Of a stretch of DNA of 64,000 nucleotides, positions 54,206 to 62,827 are shown in pieces. The stretch's first letter is position 1. Each line of letters opens with the position of its first letter. This stretch comes from Rhodothermales bacterium (lineage in GTDB: Bacteria; Bacteroidota; Rhodothermia; Rhodothermales; Bin80): NCBI GenBank assembly GCA_951812585.1, contig OX638318.1, positions 586,819 through 650,818 on the forward strand, read 5' to 3'. Made by a program: the position numbers and the translations under genes. Below the pieces are notes generated by a model. It saw only the letters and a program-made list of their open reading frames with translations. It was not told the DNA's origin and did no database searches.

Positions 54206-54655
54206 TCAGCCGGGCATCAACTGGACCGCTTCGAAAAACCGCTGGAAGAAGCGGTACGTCTTGGTGCCTGACGGAAAGTTGAGGGCGGTCTCAAAGGTCG
54301 CGCGCCCACTGTTGACACTGAGAATCAGTTTGGTGGTAAAGAAGCCACGCTTTCGTTGAGCGCCTACGATGTCCCGGTAGGCCACAATCTGCGGCTGCTC
54401 AAGATCGTTGTTCTGGAACACCATCATGTCCGGTCCGAAAAGCGCGCCATCTTTCGCGTTTTTGAGCAGCGTAAGGTCGAGCAGCACGAACACCTTTCTG
54501 GATGCCATCTCCGGGGCATAGTCGGCTATGGCATTGTGCAGCAACTTAGCAGGAATGTGCGGGTCCACATAGACGCCCAAATTTGGTGCATGCGGAATGA
54601 GCTCCATCAGCAGTGCTTCCGCCGAATCTGGATGTACGCTGTCAACAGCAGTCAT
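54206..54655 (-). CDS. Conserved-looking hypothetical protein, possibly PH-like
   Basis: 149 residues, no signal peptide. The second half alternates strands (LFGPDMMVFQNNDLEQPQIVAYRDIVGAQRKRGFFTTKLILSVNSGRATFETALNF) and ends with a helix (TYRFFQRFFEAVQ), the layout of a bacterial PH-like domain. The first half may be helical (EALLMELIPHAPNLGVY). I do not recognise the family. It lies between SOD and nuoN on the same strand. Confidence 0.6.
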   Translation of the reverse strand: MTAVDSVHPDSAEALLMELIPHAPNLGVYVDPHIPAKLLHNAIADYAPEMASRKVFVLLDLTLLKNAKDGALFGPDMMVFQNNDLEQPQIVAYRDIVGAQRKRGFFTTKLILSVNSGRATFETALNFPSGTKTYRFFQRFFEAVQLMPG

Positions 54656-54748
54656 GGCTGCACGTGAAGATTAGCCCGATCATAAGCTGCCTTCTCCATA
54701 AAGTGCCGCGGCCATCCTACCGAAGCTGCACCGCCATGCCATCGCGGG

Positions 54749-56245
54749 TTACGGCATGGTGGCAAACACCGATGCATCAAAGTAGATCTGCGTCAGGTCC
54801 CGCACATACGGAATGAATCCAATCACAAGCAGCACCAAGGCACAGGTCACCACGACGGCCGCAGACGAAAAAGATACCGGGAAAGCACGCGCCCGCACCG
54901 CAGGATCCGCCTGCTCCTCGGTGCGCATCCAAAAAACATACAGGACGCGCAGGTAATAGTATCCAGACAGCGCGCTAGCCAGGACGCCTGCAATAGCCAG
55001 CCAGGTGTATCCTGCCTCAATCGCCGGCGCGAAGACCGCAACCTTGCCAAAGAAACCGCCAAAGGGCGGAAACCCGATCAGGCTGAACATGAACACCCCC
55101 ATGGCTACGCCCAGCAGAGGCTTCCTGAACCCGATGCCGGCAAGCGAGTCAATCGTCTGAAGCCGACCTTCCTTGTCGTCCCACTCCAGGAGCGCCATCA
55201 CGCCAAACGCCCCGATGTTCATCAACGAATAGATGAGCAGATAGTACACAGCACCGGCGTACCCCTGACTGGTGCCGGCAGTAAGCGCCACCAGCACATA
55301 CCCGGCGTGGGCAATAGATGAATACGCCAACATGCGCTTGGCATTGTTCTGCACCAGTGCCAACAGATTGCCGAGCACCATCGTCACCAGCGCCACGACC
55401 GCGAGCGCCGTCTGCCACGCCGCGACCGGCATCGGGGCCAGCCCGTAATAAAGCACCAGCACCAACGCGGCAAATGCCGCCGCCTTGGAGGCCGTCGACA
55501 TGTATCCAGTCAGCGGCGTCGGTGCACCCTGATAGACATCCGGCGTCCACATATGAAACGGCACGGCGCTGACCTTGAACAGGAACCCCACGAAGAACAG
55601 CGCAATGCCTGCCCAGAAGAGCAGCGTCAGTTCCCCACGCTCAATAAAGCCACTCGCCATCTCCGGCAAGTACATGGTCCCCGTTGCTCCGTACAGGAGG
55701 GCAATGCCGTACAGGAAAAAGCCAGTTGAAAATGCGCCCAGGAGAAAGTACTTCAGCGCACTCTCTATGCCGCCCTCATCCCGGCGGACCAGTCCCGCAA
55801 GGATGTACAGCGAGATGGACATCGTCTCCAGCCCCACAAAAACCGTCACCAGGCTGTTAGCCGTACCCATCATCACGGCACCCGCAGTGGCGAACACGAT
55901 CAGCGCATAGACCTCTCCATATCCGTGCTTGATTCGCTTCAAGTATGGCACGCTCAGAATCACCGTGGCTAGCGCGCTCAAGAGGATTGTGATATTGATA
56001 TATGAAGCGAGTCCGTAGGCACGTATGCTGTCATAGAACACCGTGCTGCTACCCGCATCCAGGTTGCGCACCTCCCAGACAATCCCCACGACGCACGCCA
56101 TCGCTGCAACGAAGGGCAGCACCGGCTCGTCGTTCTCAAAGATGTCCCATACAATGCAGACGATGCCGGCCAACAGCAGCACCAGCAGCGAGAATCCGCC
56201 CGCTATGTCATACAGGATGCTGTCGTATGCGCCGCTGATATCCAT
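54749..56245 (-). CDS. nuoN: NADH-quinone oxidoreductase subunit N
   Basis: 498 residues, about 14 membrane segments. The antiporter-like core shows the conserved Glu in VFVGLETMSISLYIL, the Lys in LFKVSAVPFHMWTPDVYQGAPTPLTGYMSTASKAAAFA and a further Lys/His pattern in NNAKRMLAYSSIAHAGYV. It is one of three proton-pumping subunits of complex I in the inner membrane. It is the last gene of the cluster and is separated from nuoM by nhaD and the PCD gene. Usual length for NuoN is 480-500. Confidence 0.95.
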   Translation of the reverse strand: MDISGAYDSILYDIAGGFSLLVLLLAGIVCIVWDIFENDEPVLPFVAAMACVVGIVWEVRNLDAGSSTVFYDSIRAYGLASYINITILLSALATVILSVPYLKRIKHGYGEVYALIVFATAGAVMMGTANSLVTVFVGLETMSISLYILAGLVRRDEGGIESALKYFLLGAFSTGFFLYGIALLYGATGTMYLPEMASGFIERGELTLLFWAGIALFFVGFLFKVSAVPFHMWTPDVYQGAPTPLTGYMSTASKAAAFAALVLVLYYGLAPMPVAAWQTALAVVALVTMVLGNLLALVQNNAKRMLAYSSIAHAGYVLVALTAGTSQGYAGAVYYLLIYSLMNIGAFGVMALLEWDDKEGRLQTIDSLAGIGFRKPLLGVAMGVFMFSLIGFPPFGGFFGKVAVFAPAIEAGYTWLAIAGVLASALSGYYYLRVLYVFWMRTEEQADPAVRARAFPVSFSSAAVVVTCALVLLVIGFIPYVRDLTQIYFDASVFATMP

Positions 56246-56304
56246 ATAGCTACGCTACTTGGGTGGCAGCCCGTACTGGCTGGTCCATGCCACTTGCAGC
56301 AACG

Positions 56305-56610
56305 CTATGCCTGTGCATAGAGGGCCTCGATTGACGATGCCAGTGCAATGTCCATGCGGGTGACGCGGTTGCCGGCATCGTGCGTGCAGGTGGTTACCTT
56401 AAGGTCGTTGTAGCCCACCACCAGCGTGGGATGGTGATCGAGTGCCTCTGCCTCAAACGCGATGCGTAACACAAAGCTGATGGTTTCGCTGTAGTCGTTG
56501 AACGAGAACAACTTCCGAAGCTTGCCGCCTTCATGTGTCCAGCCGGGCAGGCGCGTCAGCGCTGCGGCAATTTCGCTGCCCGTTAACGGCGTGCGTTGCG
56601 TTCCTTCCAT
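56305..56610 (-). CDS. Pterin-4a-carbinolamine dehydratase (PCD)
   Basis: 101 residues from the ATG at 56610, which overlaps the nhaD stop by 1 bp in an ATGA-type arrangement; the frame extends to 56643 but would overlap more. The catalytic motif EALDHHPTLVVGYNDLKVTTCTHDAGNRVTRMD is clear. PCD dehydrates 4a-hydroxy-tetrahydropterins after aromatic amino acid hydroxylases; it also has non-enzymatic roles in some organisms. Its position inside a nuo cluster matches that reported for Rhodothermus marinus, where its function for complex I is not settled as far as I know. Confidence 0.92.
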   Translation of the reverse strand: MEGTQRTPLTGSEIAAALTRLPGWTHEGGKLRKLFSFNDYSETISFVLRIAFEAEALDHHPTLVVGYNDLKVTTCTHDAGNRVTRMDIALASSIEALYAQA

Positions 56611-58199
56611 CAGAGCACCCATCCAGAATAGAAGACCAGCCAAACCACAAAGTACACCGGTATCAGAATCGGAATCGCGTACTTGAACAGGTAGCCCGCA
56701 AAGGACGGCGCATCTACGTTATTGGATTCCGCTATGGCCTTGACCATGAAGTTGGGCGCATTGCCAATGTAGGTCATGGCACCAAAGAACACGGCGGCCA
56801 CGGAGACGGCCTGCAGGAACAGCCACGACTCGCTCCCGAGGGCAAACGCCCGGACGTTTTCGGGCATGGAAACATCCAGGCCGACCTTGCCCATGGCGGC
56901 CGCAAGGAAGTTCAGGTACGTCGGTGCATTGTCCAGGATGGACGACAAAATGCCGGTGCCCCAATAGAAAAGCCCCGTGGTCAACGTTTCCGCGTTCATG
57001 CTGGCGTAATAGGAAATCAGCGCAAGCGCCGGCACCATACAGGCGAAGATGCCGAGAAACAGCCACCCCACCTCGCGAATCGGCTCAAACGAGAACTCGT
57101 TCTTCAGCAGCGCCTCTCTCTTGCAGAACCGGTATCCCACGAAGCACATCGTAAACATGATCACCTCACGTAACCCGAACGGCAAGTTGAATGTGCCCAC
57201 CAGATCCAGCGGCGTGCCCTTCATCCCTGTGAAGACGTTTGGATCAATGAACACGGATACGATGATAATCAGCACAAAGATGAAGCTGCGATGCCCTTCC
57301 AGCTCCACGACCCTTCCGCTCGTTGGCGTAGCCTCGCTAACAGCTTTGTTGCGATGGTCAAGAACGAAAAAGATGCCAAGCAGCACCACCATCGTCGGCA
57401 GCCATACATACCAGACGTGCGTTGCCGTCCAGAAAAACGGCACCCCACGCAAGAATCCCAGGAATAAGGGAGGATCTCCAATGGGCGTCAATGCGCCGCC
57501 CACATTGGCAACGATGAATATGAAGAAAACGATGTGGTACGGCTTCAAGCGCCCCCTGTTGAGCCGCATGTAGGGCCGGATGAAGAGCATCGCAGCACCC
57601 GTGGTCGCGATGAGGTTTGCTATCACGGCACCGATGGATAACAGCCCGACGTTGACCAGCGGCGTGCCGCGCGCATTAACCTTGAGAAAGATGCCGCTGG
57701 CCGCAATGAACAGCGACGCCACTAGAGCAATGAAAGAGAGGTATTCCTGCAGCGCATGCAGCATGGACACGGCATCATGCAGCACGAAGACGTAGTACAG
57801 CGTTACAAAGAGGCCGAAGCCCACCGCGTATTTGGGGTAGTGGTGGTGCCAATGGTGCATGTAGAATAGCGGACCCGTCGCTATCGCCAATAGCAGTCCT
57901 ATGAAAGGCAGCACTAGCCATATCGGCGGAATCGCACCATGATGACTCTCCGACACGGGATGATCATCCGCCTCCTGGTTGTCCGAAGCAACATGGTTGT
58001 CCGCCTCCTGGCTGTCCGAAGCGACATGGTCGTTCGCCTCCTGGCCCTCGGCTCCGTGCTCTGCAGCCTGCGTACCAGCGACCTGATAGGCTGGTGGAGC
58101 GGCCATGGCACCGTGCGCGAAGGTAAGCGTAAAGCCGAACAACAGGCACAACAGATTGAGCCGGCCGACCCTGCTAATCATTAACTTGGTTCGATTCAT
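56610..58199 (-). CDS. nhaD: NhaD-type sodium/proton antiporter
   Basis: 529 residues. A signal-like segment at the N-terminus (LLCLLFGFTLTFAHGAMA) leads to a His/Asp-rich repeat region (residues about 45-90) and then about 12 membrane segments of the ArsB/NhaD ion-transporter fold (NLIATTGAAMLFIRP, NVGGALTPIGDPPLFLGFL, SILDNAPTYLNFLAA, MTYIGNAPNFMVKAIAE with the paired GDPP/DNAP and GNAPN motifs). It exchanges Na+ for H+ across the inner membrane. ATG 58199 overlaps the nuoM stop by 4 bp, so it is translated with the complex I genes. Confidence 0.92.
   Translation of the reverse strand: MNRTKLMISRVGRLNLLCLLFGFTLTFAHGAMAAPPAYQVAGTQAAEHGAEGQEANDHVASDSQEADNHVASDNQEADDHPVSESHHGAIPPIWLVLPFIGLLLAIATGPLFYMHHWHHHYPKYAVGFGLFVTLYYVFVLHDAVSMLHALQEYLSFIALVASLFIAASGIFLKVNARGTPLVNVGLLSIGAVIANLIATTGAAMLFIRPYMRLNRGRLKPYHIVFFIFIVANVGGALTPIGDPPLFLGFLRGVPFFWTATHVWYVWLPTMVVLLGIFFVLDHRNKAVSEATPTSGRVVELEGHRSFIFVLIIIVSVFIDPNVFTGMKGTPLDLVGTFNLPFGLREVIMFTMCFVGYRFCKREALLKNEFSFEPIREVGWLFLGIFACMVPALALISYYASMNAETLTTGLFYWGTGILSSILDNAPTYLNFLAAAMGKVGLDVSMPENVRAFALGSESWLFLQAVSVAAVFFGAMTYIGNAPNFMVKAIAESNNVDAPSFAGYLFKYAIPILIPVYFVVWLVFYSGWVL
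57962..58045. repeat. 33-bp tandem repeat inside nhaD
   Basis: Two full 33-bp units (57962-57994 and 57995-58027) and 18 bp of a third share the core CCGCCTCCTGG and TGTCCGAAGC. On the minus strand they encode 11-residue acidic His-containing units (QEADNHVA/QEADDHPV type). Copy number could vary by slippage. Confidence 0.85.
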
Positions 58200-59881
58200 C
58201 GGGGATCTTGCATCTGCAGCACAAAACTATGCTTGATGGCCCGCACAGGCTGCGCCTTGTAGCCTGGAATGGCCGCTTTTGCTTCCAGCGGTTGGGCACC
58301 CTCGGGCAACGGCTCCGGGCTGGTGGGACGCTTCTTGGGTGAGACGGGAGTGGGCACTGCGGGCGCTGCGGCCTGCTTCTCATCGATAAGCTCCAAGAGC
58401 CGCGCGGTCGCGGGCTCACTGCGCGCCAGAAACGGCTGCGGCACTACCCCCATCAGGATCATGAGCACCACCAGCGGCACCACCGTAGCCAGCTCCCGGC
58501 GGTTCAGGTCCGGCATCACGCGATTCTCCTCCCGGCGCACAGGACCGAAAAACATCCGACTCAGCATCCAGAGGAGATAGACCGCCGCCAGAATCACGCC
58601 CGTAGTGGCAATCGCCGTAAGCACCGCCATCGCGGGGGTACTGCTTCCAAAGGATCCTGCCAGGATGAGAAACTCGCCTACAAAGCCGTTGAGTCCCGGC
58701 AAACCGGCAGAGGCCAGCACCGTCAACACCATGAAAAAGGTCAATAGTGGGACGCTACGGGCAATGCCGCCGTAGTCCGCCATCGCGCGCGTGTGCCGCC
58801 GCTCATAGAGCATCCCGACAAGAAGGAAAAGCGCACTCGTGGAGAGCCCATGATTGACCATCTGAATCATCGCGCCCTGCAAGCTCGTGAGCGTAAACGC
58901 GAAGATGCCGAGCACCACAAAGCCGAGGTGGCTTACACTGGAATATGCGACCAGCTTCTTGGCATCCGGCTGCGCCCGGGAAACCAGCGCGCCGTAGATA
59001 ATGCCGACCACCGCCAAAGTGCCAAACAGCACCGCATGATCCGCGGCGGCATTGGGAAAGAACGGCAGGCAAAAGCGCACCAGACCGTACGTGCCCATCT
59101 TCAGAAGCACGCCGGCCAGAATCACCGATCCCCCCGTTGGTGCCTGAACATGGGCGTCCGGCAACCAGGTATGGAATGGAAACATCGGCACCTTGATGGC
59201 GAACGCCAGCGCAAACAGCACAAAAAGCCATGCCTGTGTGCTGATGGGCACATTGAATTCCAGAAGCTTGGCGTAATCTGCCGTGAACACACCCCCGTTG
59301 ACCGCCTGTCCTGCAACATGACCCAGGTACAGGATCGCCACCAACATCAGGAGCGACCCTGCCATCGTGTACAGCACAAACTTGACGGCTGCATAGATAC
59401 GCTCCTCGCCGCCCCAGATGCCGATAAGGAAATACATCGGAATCAGGGTCAGCTCAAAGAAGATGTAAAAGAGCACGACATCAAAGGCGCAGAACACACC
59501 GGTCATGCCCGTCTGCAAAATGAGCAGCAGCGAGTAGTAGCCCTTGCGATGCTGCGTGATGTAGTTCCAAGACGACAGCACTACAATCGGCCCGAGCAGC
59601 GTGGTGAGCAGCACTAGAAGCAAACTGATTCCATCCACGCCTACCAGGTACTTGATGTCAACGGCCTCGCTGATCAAGCTGAAGCCGCCGCTGACAAACT
59701 GCAACGAGGCCGCATCCTCGACGCTGAATCCGATCCACAGGAAGAGTGACAACACAAAGGTGGCGGTCATCGTCACCAGTGCTATGACACGGATGGCCTG
59801 ATCGCCACGCGCAAGCATCGTAAGCACCGCACCCGCCAGCGGCAGGAAGATGACAACAGATAGTAGGTCCGGAATCTGCAT
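58196..59881 (-). CDS. nuoM: NADH-quinone oxidoreductase subunit M, with proline-rich tail
   Basis: 561 residues. FFELTLIPMYFLIGIWGG has the key Glu, AIKVPMFPFHTWLPDAHVQAPTGGSVILAGVLLKMGTYG the key Lys residues, and KKLVAYSSVSHLGFV the later Lys/His pattern. Membrane pump subunit of complex I. After the last membrane segment the C-terminus continues for about 60 residues rich in Pro, Ala and Lys (VPTPVSPKKRPTSPEPLPEG), which is unusual for NuoM. It starts 4 bp after the nuoL stop and overlaps nhaD by 4 bp. Confidence 0.95.
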   Translation of the reverse strand: MQIPDLLSVVIFLPLAGAVLTMLARGDQAIRVIALVTMTATFVLSLFLWIGFSVEDAASLQFVSGGFSLISEAVDIKYLVGVDGISLLLVLLTTLLGPIVVLSSWNYITQHRKGYYSLLLILQTGMTGVFCAFDVVLFYIFFELTLIPMYFLIGIWGGEERIYAAVKFVLYTMAGSLLMLVAILYLGHVAGQAVNGGVFTADYAKLLEFNVPISTQAWLFVLFALAFAIKVPMFPFHTWLPDAHVQAPTGGSVILAGVLLKMGTYGLVRFCLPFFPNAAADHAVLFGTLAVVGIIYGALVSRAQPDAKKLVAYSSVSHLGFVVLGIFAFTLTSLQGAMIQMVNHGLSTSALFLLVGMLYERRHTRAMADYGGIARSVPLLTFFMVLTVLASAGLPGLNGFVGEFLILAGSFGSSTPAMAVLTAIATTGVILAAVYLLWMLSRMFFGPVRREENRVMPDLNRRELATVVPLVVLMILMGVVPQPFLARSEPATARLLELIDEKQAAAPAVPTPVSPKKRPTSPEPLPEGAQPLEAKAAIPGYKAQPVRAIKHSFVLQMQDPR

Positions 59882-59885
59882 GCTG

Positions 59886-61880
59886 CTACCGTACCATCAA
59901 TGCAATCACGACTACGACGCCCAGCACGATTGCCAGCGCATAGGCTTGCACCACACCGGTCTGCAAGTGCCGCGCCATGCGACTGATCTGCTGGGCCGTG
60001 CGCGCCACCGCGTTGACCAGTCCGTCCACGACGCGGTTGTCAAAGGGTGCAAACGCGTTTTCTGCGCCGCCCACCACAGGCCGCACGGCAACCTTGTCAT
60101 AGAACTCGTCCCAATAGTAGCTGCGCTGCCACCACCGGTACAGCCCGCCAAAGCGTAGGCGGATCCGCTCATCGCCCGTCAGCTCATGCAGCGCATAGAA
60201 ACGCCAGGCCCACCAGACGCCGCCGATGGCGATCAGCGAGCCTAACACAATAAGGACGACTTCGATGCCCACGCTTACATGGGCCGTCGCAGCCGCCTCC
60301 ACAACGGGGCCGTGGTGTGTCCCGTGTCCAACCAGGTAGCCGTGAATCCAGTTCGCAAGGCCGGCTTTTTCGGCAAGCTTCGGCAAGCCAATGAATCCGC
60401 CCACGAGCGATAGGGCAGCCAGAACCACCAGCGGTGCAGTAATAGTCCACGGAGATTCGTGCGGGTGCACGCGCTGCGCCATAGGCCAACGATGGCTGCC
60501 CTCGAAGGTGAGCATATACGACCGCATCATGTAAAAGGCCGTCAAGAGGGCTGTGCCTATGCCGACGCTCCACACGAACCAGGCAAAGAGGTGGCCGTCA
60601 TAGCCGAATTCGAATGCCTTGAACAAGATTTCGTCCTTGGAAAAGAACCCTGCCGTCAGTGGAATGCCGCTGATGGCGAGCGTAGCCGCCAGATAGGTCC
60701 AGCGCGTCCGGGGCATAAAGCGCCCCAGGCCCCCCATGGTGCGCATATCCTGTGGATCGAAGGGGTCCTTGTATCCTGCCCGCCGCAGATCGTGCTCCAC
60801 ATGATGCATGCCGTGAATCACGCTCCCGGAGCCCAGAAACAGACAGGCTTTGAAAAACGCATGCGTGACCACATGAAAGATGGCCACAAAGAATGCACCC
60901 ACACCCGAAGCCATGAACATGAATCCCAGCTGCGACACGGTTGAATAGGCCAACACGCGCTTGATGTCGGTTTGCGCGATTGCGATAGTTGCCGCCACCA
61001 GCGCTGTGAGGGCACCCGTCACCGCAATAAGACCCATCACGGTTGGTGCCATCAGCACCACCGACGACATCCGGGCCAACAGGTACAAGCCGCTGGTGAC
61101 CATCGTGGCTGCATGGATGAGTGCCGACACTGGCGTAGGACCAGCCATCGCATCGGGGAGCCACACAAAAAGCGGAATCTGGGCACTCTTGCCTGTGGCT
61201 CCAATGAAAAGCAGGAACACAACGGCATTGAGGGTACCCGCAGTCATTTCGCCAGCGGCCGCAAACACCTCTGCAAAATCCAGGCTGCCAACCTCGCGGA
61301 CCAGGATGAACATCGCCAGTAGAAAGGCGAAATCGCCGATGCGATTGACCACGAACGCTTTCGTCGCCGCCTGGCTGTTCTTGAAGTCCTCGTACCAGAA
61401 GCCGATCAGCAGGTACGAGCACAAGCCGACCCCCTCCCAACCCAGGAACATGAGCAGCAGATTGTCTGCCAGCACCAGGTTGAGCATCATGAAGATGAAC
61501 AGGTTCAGGTACGCAAAAAACTTCCAGAAGGACCGATCACCATGCATGTAACCGATCGAGTAGAGGTGTATCAGCGCTCCGACACCCGTAACTACGAGCG
61601 CCATGATGAGCGATAGATGATCGACGCGGTAGGCGACCGACACGCTGAAGTCGCCTACGCCCATCCATGTATAGAACGATCCAACGTAAGGCTCAGCGAA
61701 ACCCTGGAAAAAGAGTACCAGGGCGAGCACAAAGGGCACCGCGACACATGCCGTCCCCACGGCTCCAATCGCCGCTTCGCTTCGCCTGAGCTGCGGCCAC
61801 ATGAGGGGCAAGAGCCCATTCAACACCGCGCCTGCTGCAGGCAACAGCACGATCAGGAGCAGCAACAGATCAGTGTCCAT
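59886..61880 (-). CDS. nuoL: NADH-quinone oxidoreductase subunit L
   Basis: 664 residues. FLGWEGVGLCSYLLIGFWYE with the key Glu, GKSAQIPLFVWLPDAMAGPTPVSALIHAATMVTSGLYLLARM and KRVLAYSTVSQLGFM are typical of NuoL. A long C-terminal amphipathic helix and final membrane segment are present (DELTGDERIRLRFGG to the end at LGVVVVIALMVR), so the protein is complete. Distal proton-pumping subunit. nuoK ends 27 bp upstream. Confidence 0.96.
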   Translation of the reverse strand: MDTDLLLLLIVLLPAAGAVLNGLLPLMWPQLRRSEAAIGAVGTACVAVPFVLALVLFFQGFAEPYVGSFYTWMGVGDFSVSVAYRVDHLSLIMALVVTGVGALIHLYSIGYMHGDRSFWKFFAYLNLFIFMMLNLVLADNLLLMFLGWEGVGLCSYLLIGFWYEDFKNSQAATKAFVVNRIGDFAFLLAMFILVREVGSLDFAEVFAAAGEMTAGTLNAVVFLLFIGATGKSAQIPLFVWLPDAMAGPTPVSALIHAATMVTSGLYLLARMSSVVLMAPTVMGLIAVTGALTALVAATIAIAQTDIKRVLAYSTVSQLGFMFMASGVGAFFVAIFHVVTHAFFKACLFLGSGSVIHGMHHVEHDLRRAGYKDPFDPQDMRTMGGLGRFMPRTRWTYLAATLAISGIPLTAGFFSKDEILFKAFEFGYDGHLFAWFVWSVGIGTALLTAFYMMRSYMLTFEGSHRWPMAQRVHPHESPWTITAPLVVLAALSLVGGFIGLPKLAEKAGLANWIHGYLVGHGTHHGPVVEAAATAHVSVGIEVVLIVLGSLIAIGGVWWAWRFYALHELTGDERIRLRFGGLYRWWQRSYYWDEFYDKVAVRPVVGGAENAFAPFDNRVVDGLVNAVARTAQQISRMARHLQTGVVQAYALAIVLGVVVVIALMVR

Positions 61881-61907
61881 TCAATCCACCCTGGAGCGTG
61901 CCGGTAC

Positions 61908-62213
61908 CTACCACTTGAAGAGATTGATGTTGTTGACGTCCACCGTGAGCTTGTTGCGGAAGATCGCGATCACAATAGCCAGTCCAATGGCCGCCTCCGC
62001 GGCCGCCACCGACATCACAAAAAAGACCAGAATCTGTCCGCTCACCTCGCCCATATATTGGCTCAGCGCCACCAGGGTGATATTGACGGCATTCAGCATC
62101 AGCTCCACCGACATCAGGATAATGATCAGGTTGCTCCTGAACAGCACACCCGCTACGCCGATAGCAAACAGCACTGCACTAAGGCCCAGATACCAACTGA
62201 GTGCAATCTCCAT
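61908..62213 (-). CDS. nuoK: NADH-quinone oxidoreductase subunit K
   Basis: 101 residues, three membrane segments, with the two conserved membrane Glu residues in [16 protein letters not shown] and [18 protein letters not shown]. It belongs to the membrane arm of complex I near the quinone end. Spacing to nuoJ is 5 bp and to nuoL 27 bp. Confidence 0.96.
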   Translation of the reverse strand: MEIALSWYLGLSAVLFAIGVAGVLFRSNLIIILMSVELMLNAVNITLVALSQYMGEVSGQILVFFVMSVAAAEAAIGLAIVIAIFRNKLTVDVNNINLFKW

Positions 62214-62218
62214 GCGAT

Positions 62219-62722
62219 CTATGCAAACTTGCGCTTGGCCAACATGAGTGCACCGACCGTAGCTACCAGCAGCAAAACCCCGATCATCTCAAAATCCAGC
62301 ATGTGGCGGGTAAACAGCGTTTTGGCGATGGTCGTGGCAGCACCCGCGTCCTCGGCAACAGTCGCGGTCGCCGGCATCAGCTGCAGGCTCGTTGCGACGA
62401 TGAACACCAGCTGCGAAAGCACGATAACGCACAATACAAAGCCGAGCGCCTTCTTCCAATCCATCTTCTCCAACTGCGGCAACGCGCCCAGATTGAGCAG
62501 CATGATAACGAACAGGAAGAGCACCATGATGGCCCCTGCATACACCAGCACCTGCACGACCGCTATGAACTCCGCGCTCAACGTCAAATACAGGCCTGCC
62601 ACGCAAAAAAGCGTCAGAATCAGCCACAGTGCACTCGTTACCGGATTCCGTGCGATCAGCATTCCGAGCGCCGCCACCACCGAGACCGTGCCCAACAAGA
62701 TGAATAGCGACTCAGCAAGCAT
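62219..62722 (-). CDS. nuoJ: NADH-quinone oxidoreductase subunit J
   Basis: 167 residues from ATG 62722, placing the first membrane helix ([31 protein letters not shown]) near the N-terminus; the frame runs back to 62797 with an unlikely N-terminal extension. The conserved helix with [25 protein letters not shown] (pi-bulge region of NuoJ) is intact. It is the first gene of this cluster; nuoA-I are not in the window, so complex I genes must lie in at least two places. About 105 bp separate it from the upstream peptidase gene. Confidence 0.95.
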   Translation of the reverse strand: MLAESLFILLGTVSVVAALGMLIARNPVTSALWLILTLFCVAGLYLTLSAEFIAVVQVLVYAGAIMVLFLFVIMLLNLGALPQLEKMDWKKALGFVLCVIVLSQLVFIVATSLQLMPATATVAEDAGAATTIAKTLFTRHMLDFEMIGVLLLVATVGALMLAKRKFA

Positions 62723-62827
62723 GGAAAGCAGTGTGGGTGAGCCGGTTGTAAGGGCGTGTGCGGTCCTGAATCTGGTGAGGCGAGCCAATTTACTCAAACT
62801 GCGCGATACCGCAAAGAAAAGAACGCG

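Noticed and set aside
57962-58045. Short regularly spaced repeats as a CRISPR array
   Set aside because: Units are contiguous without spacers and lie in frame inside nhaD.
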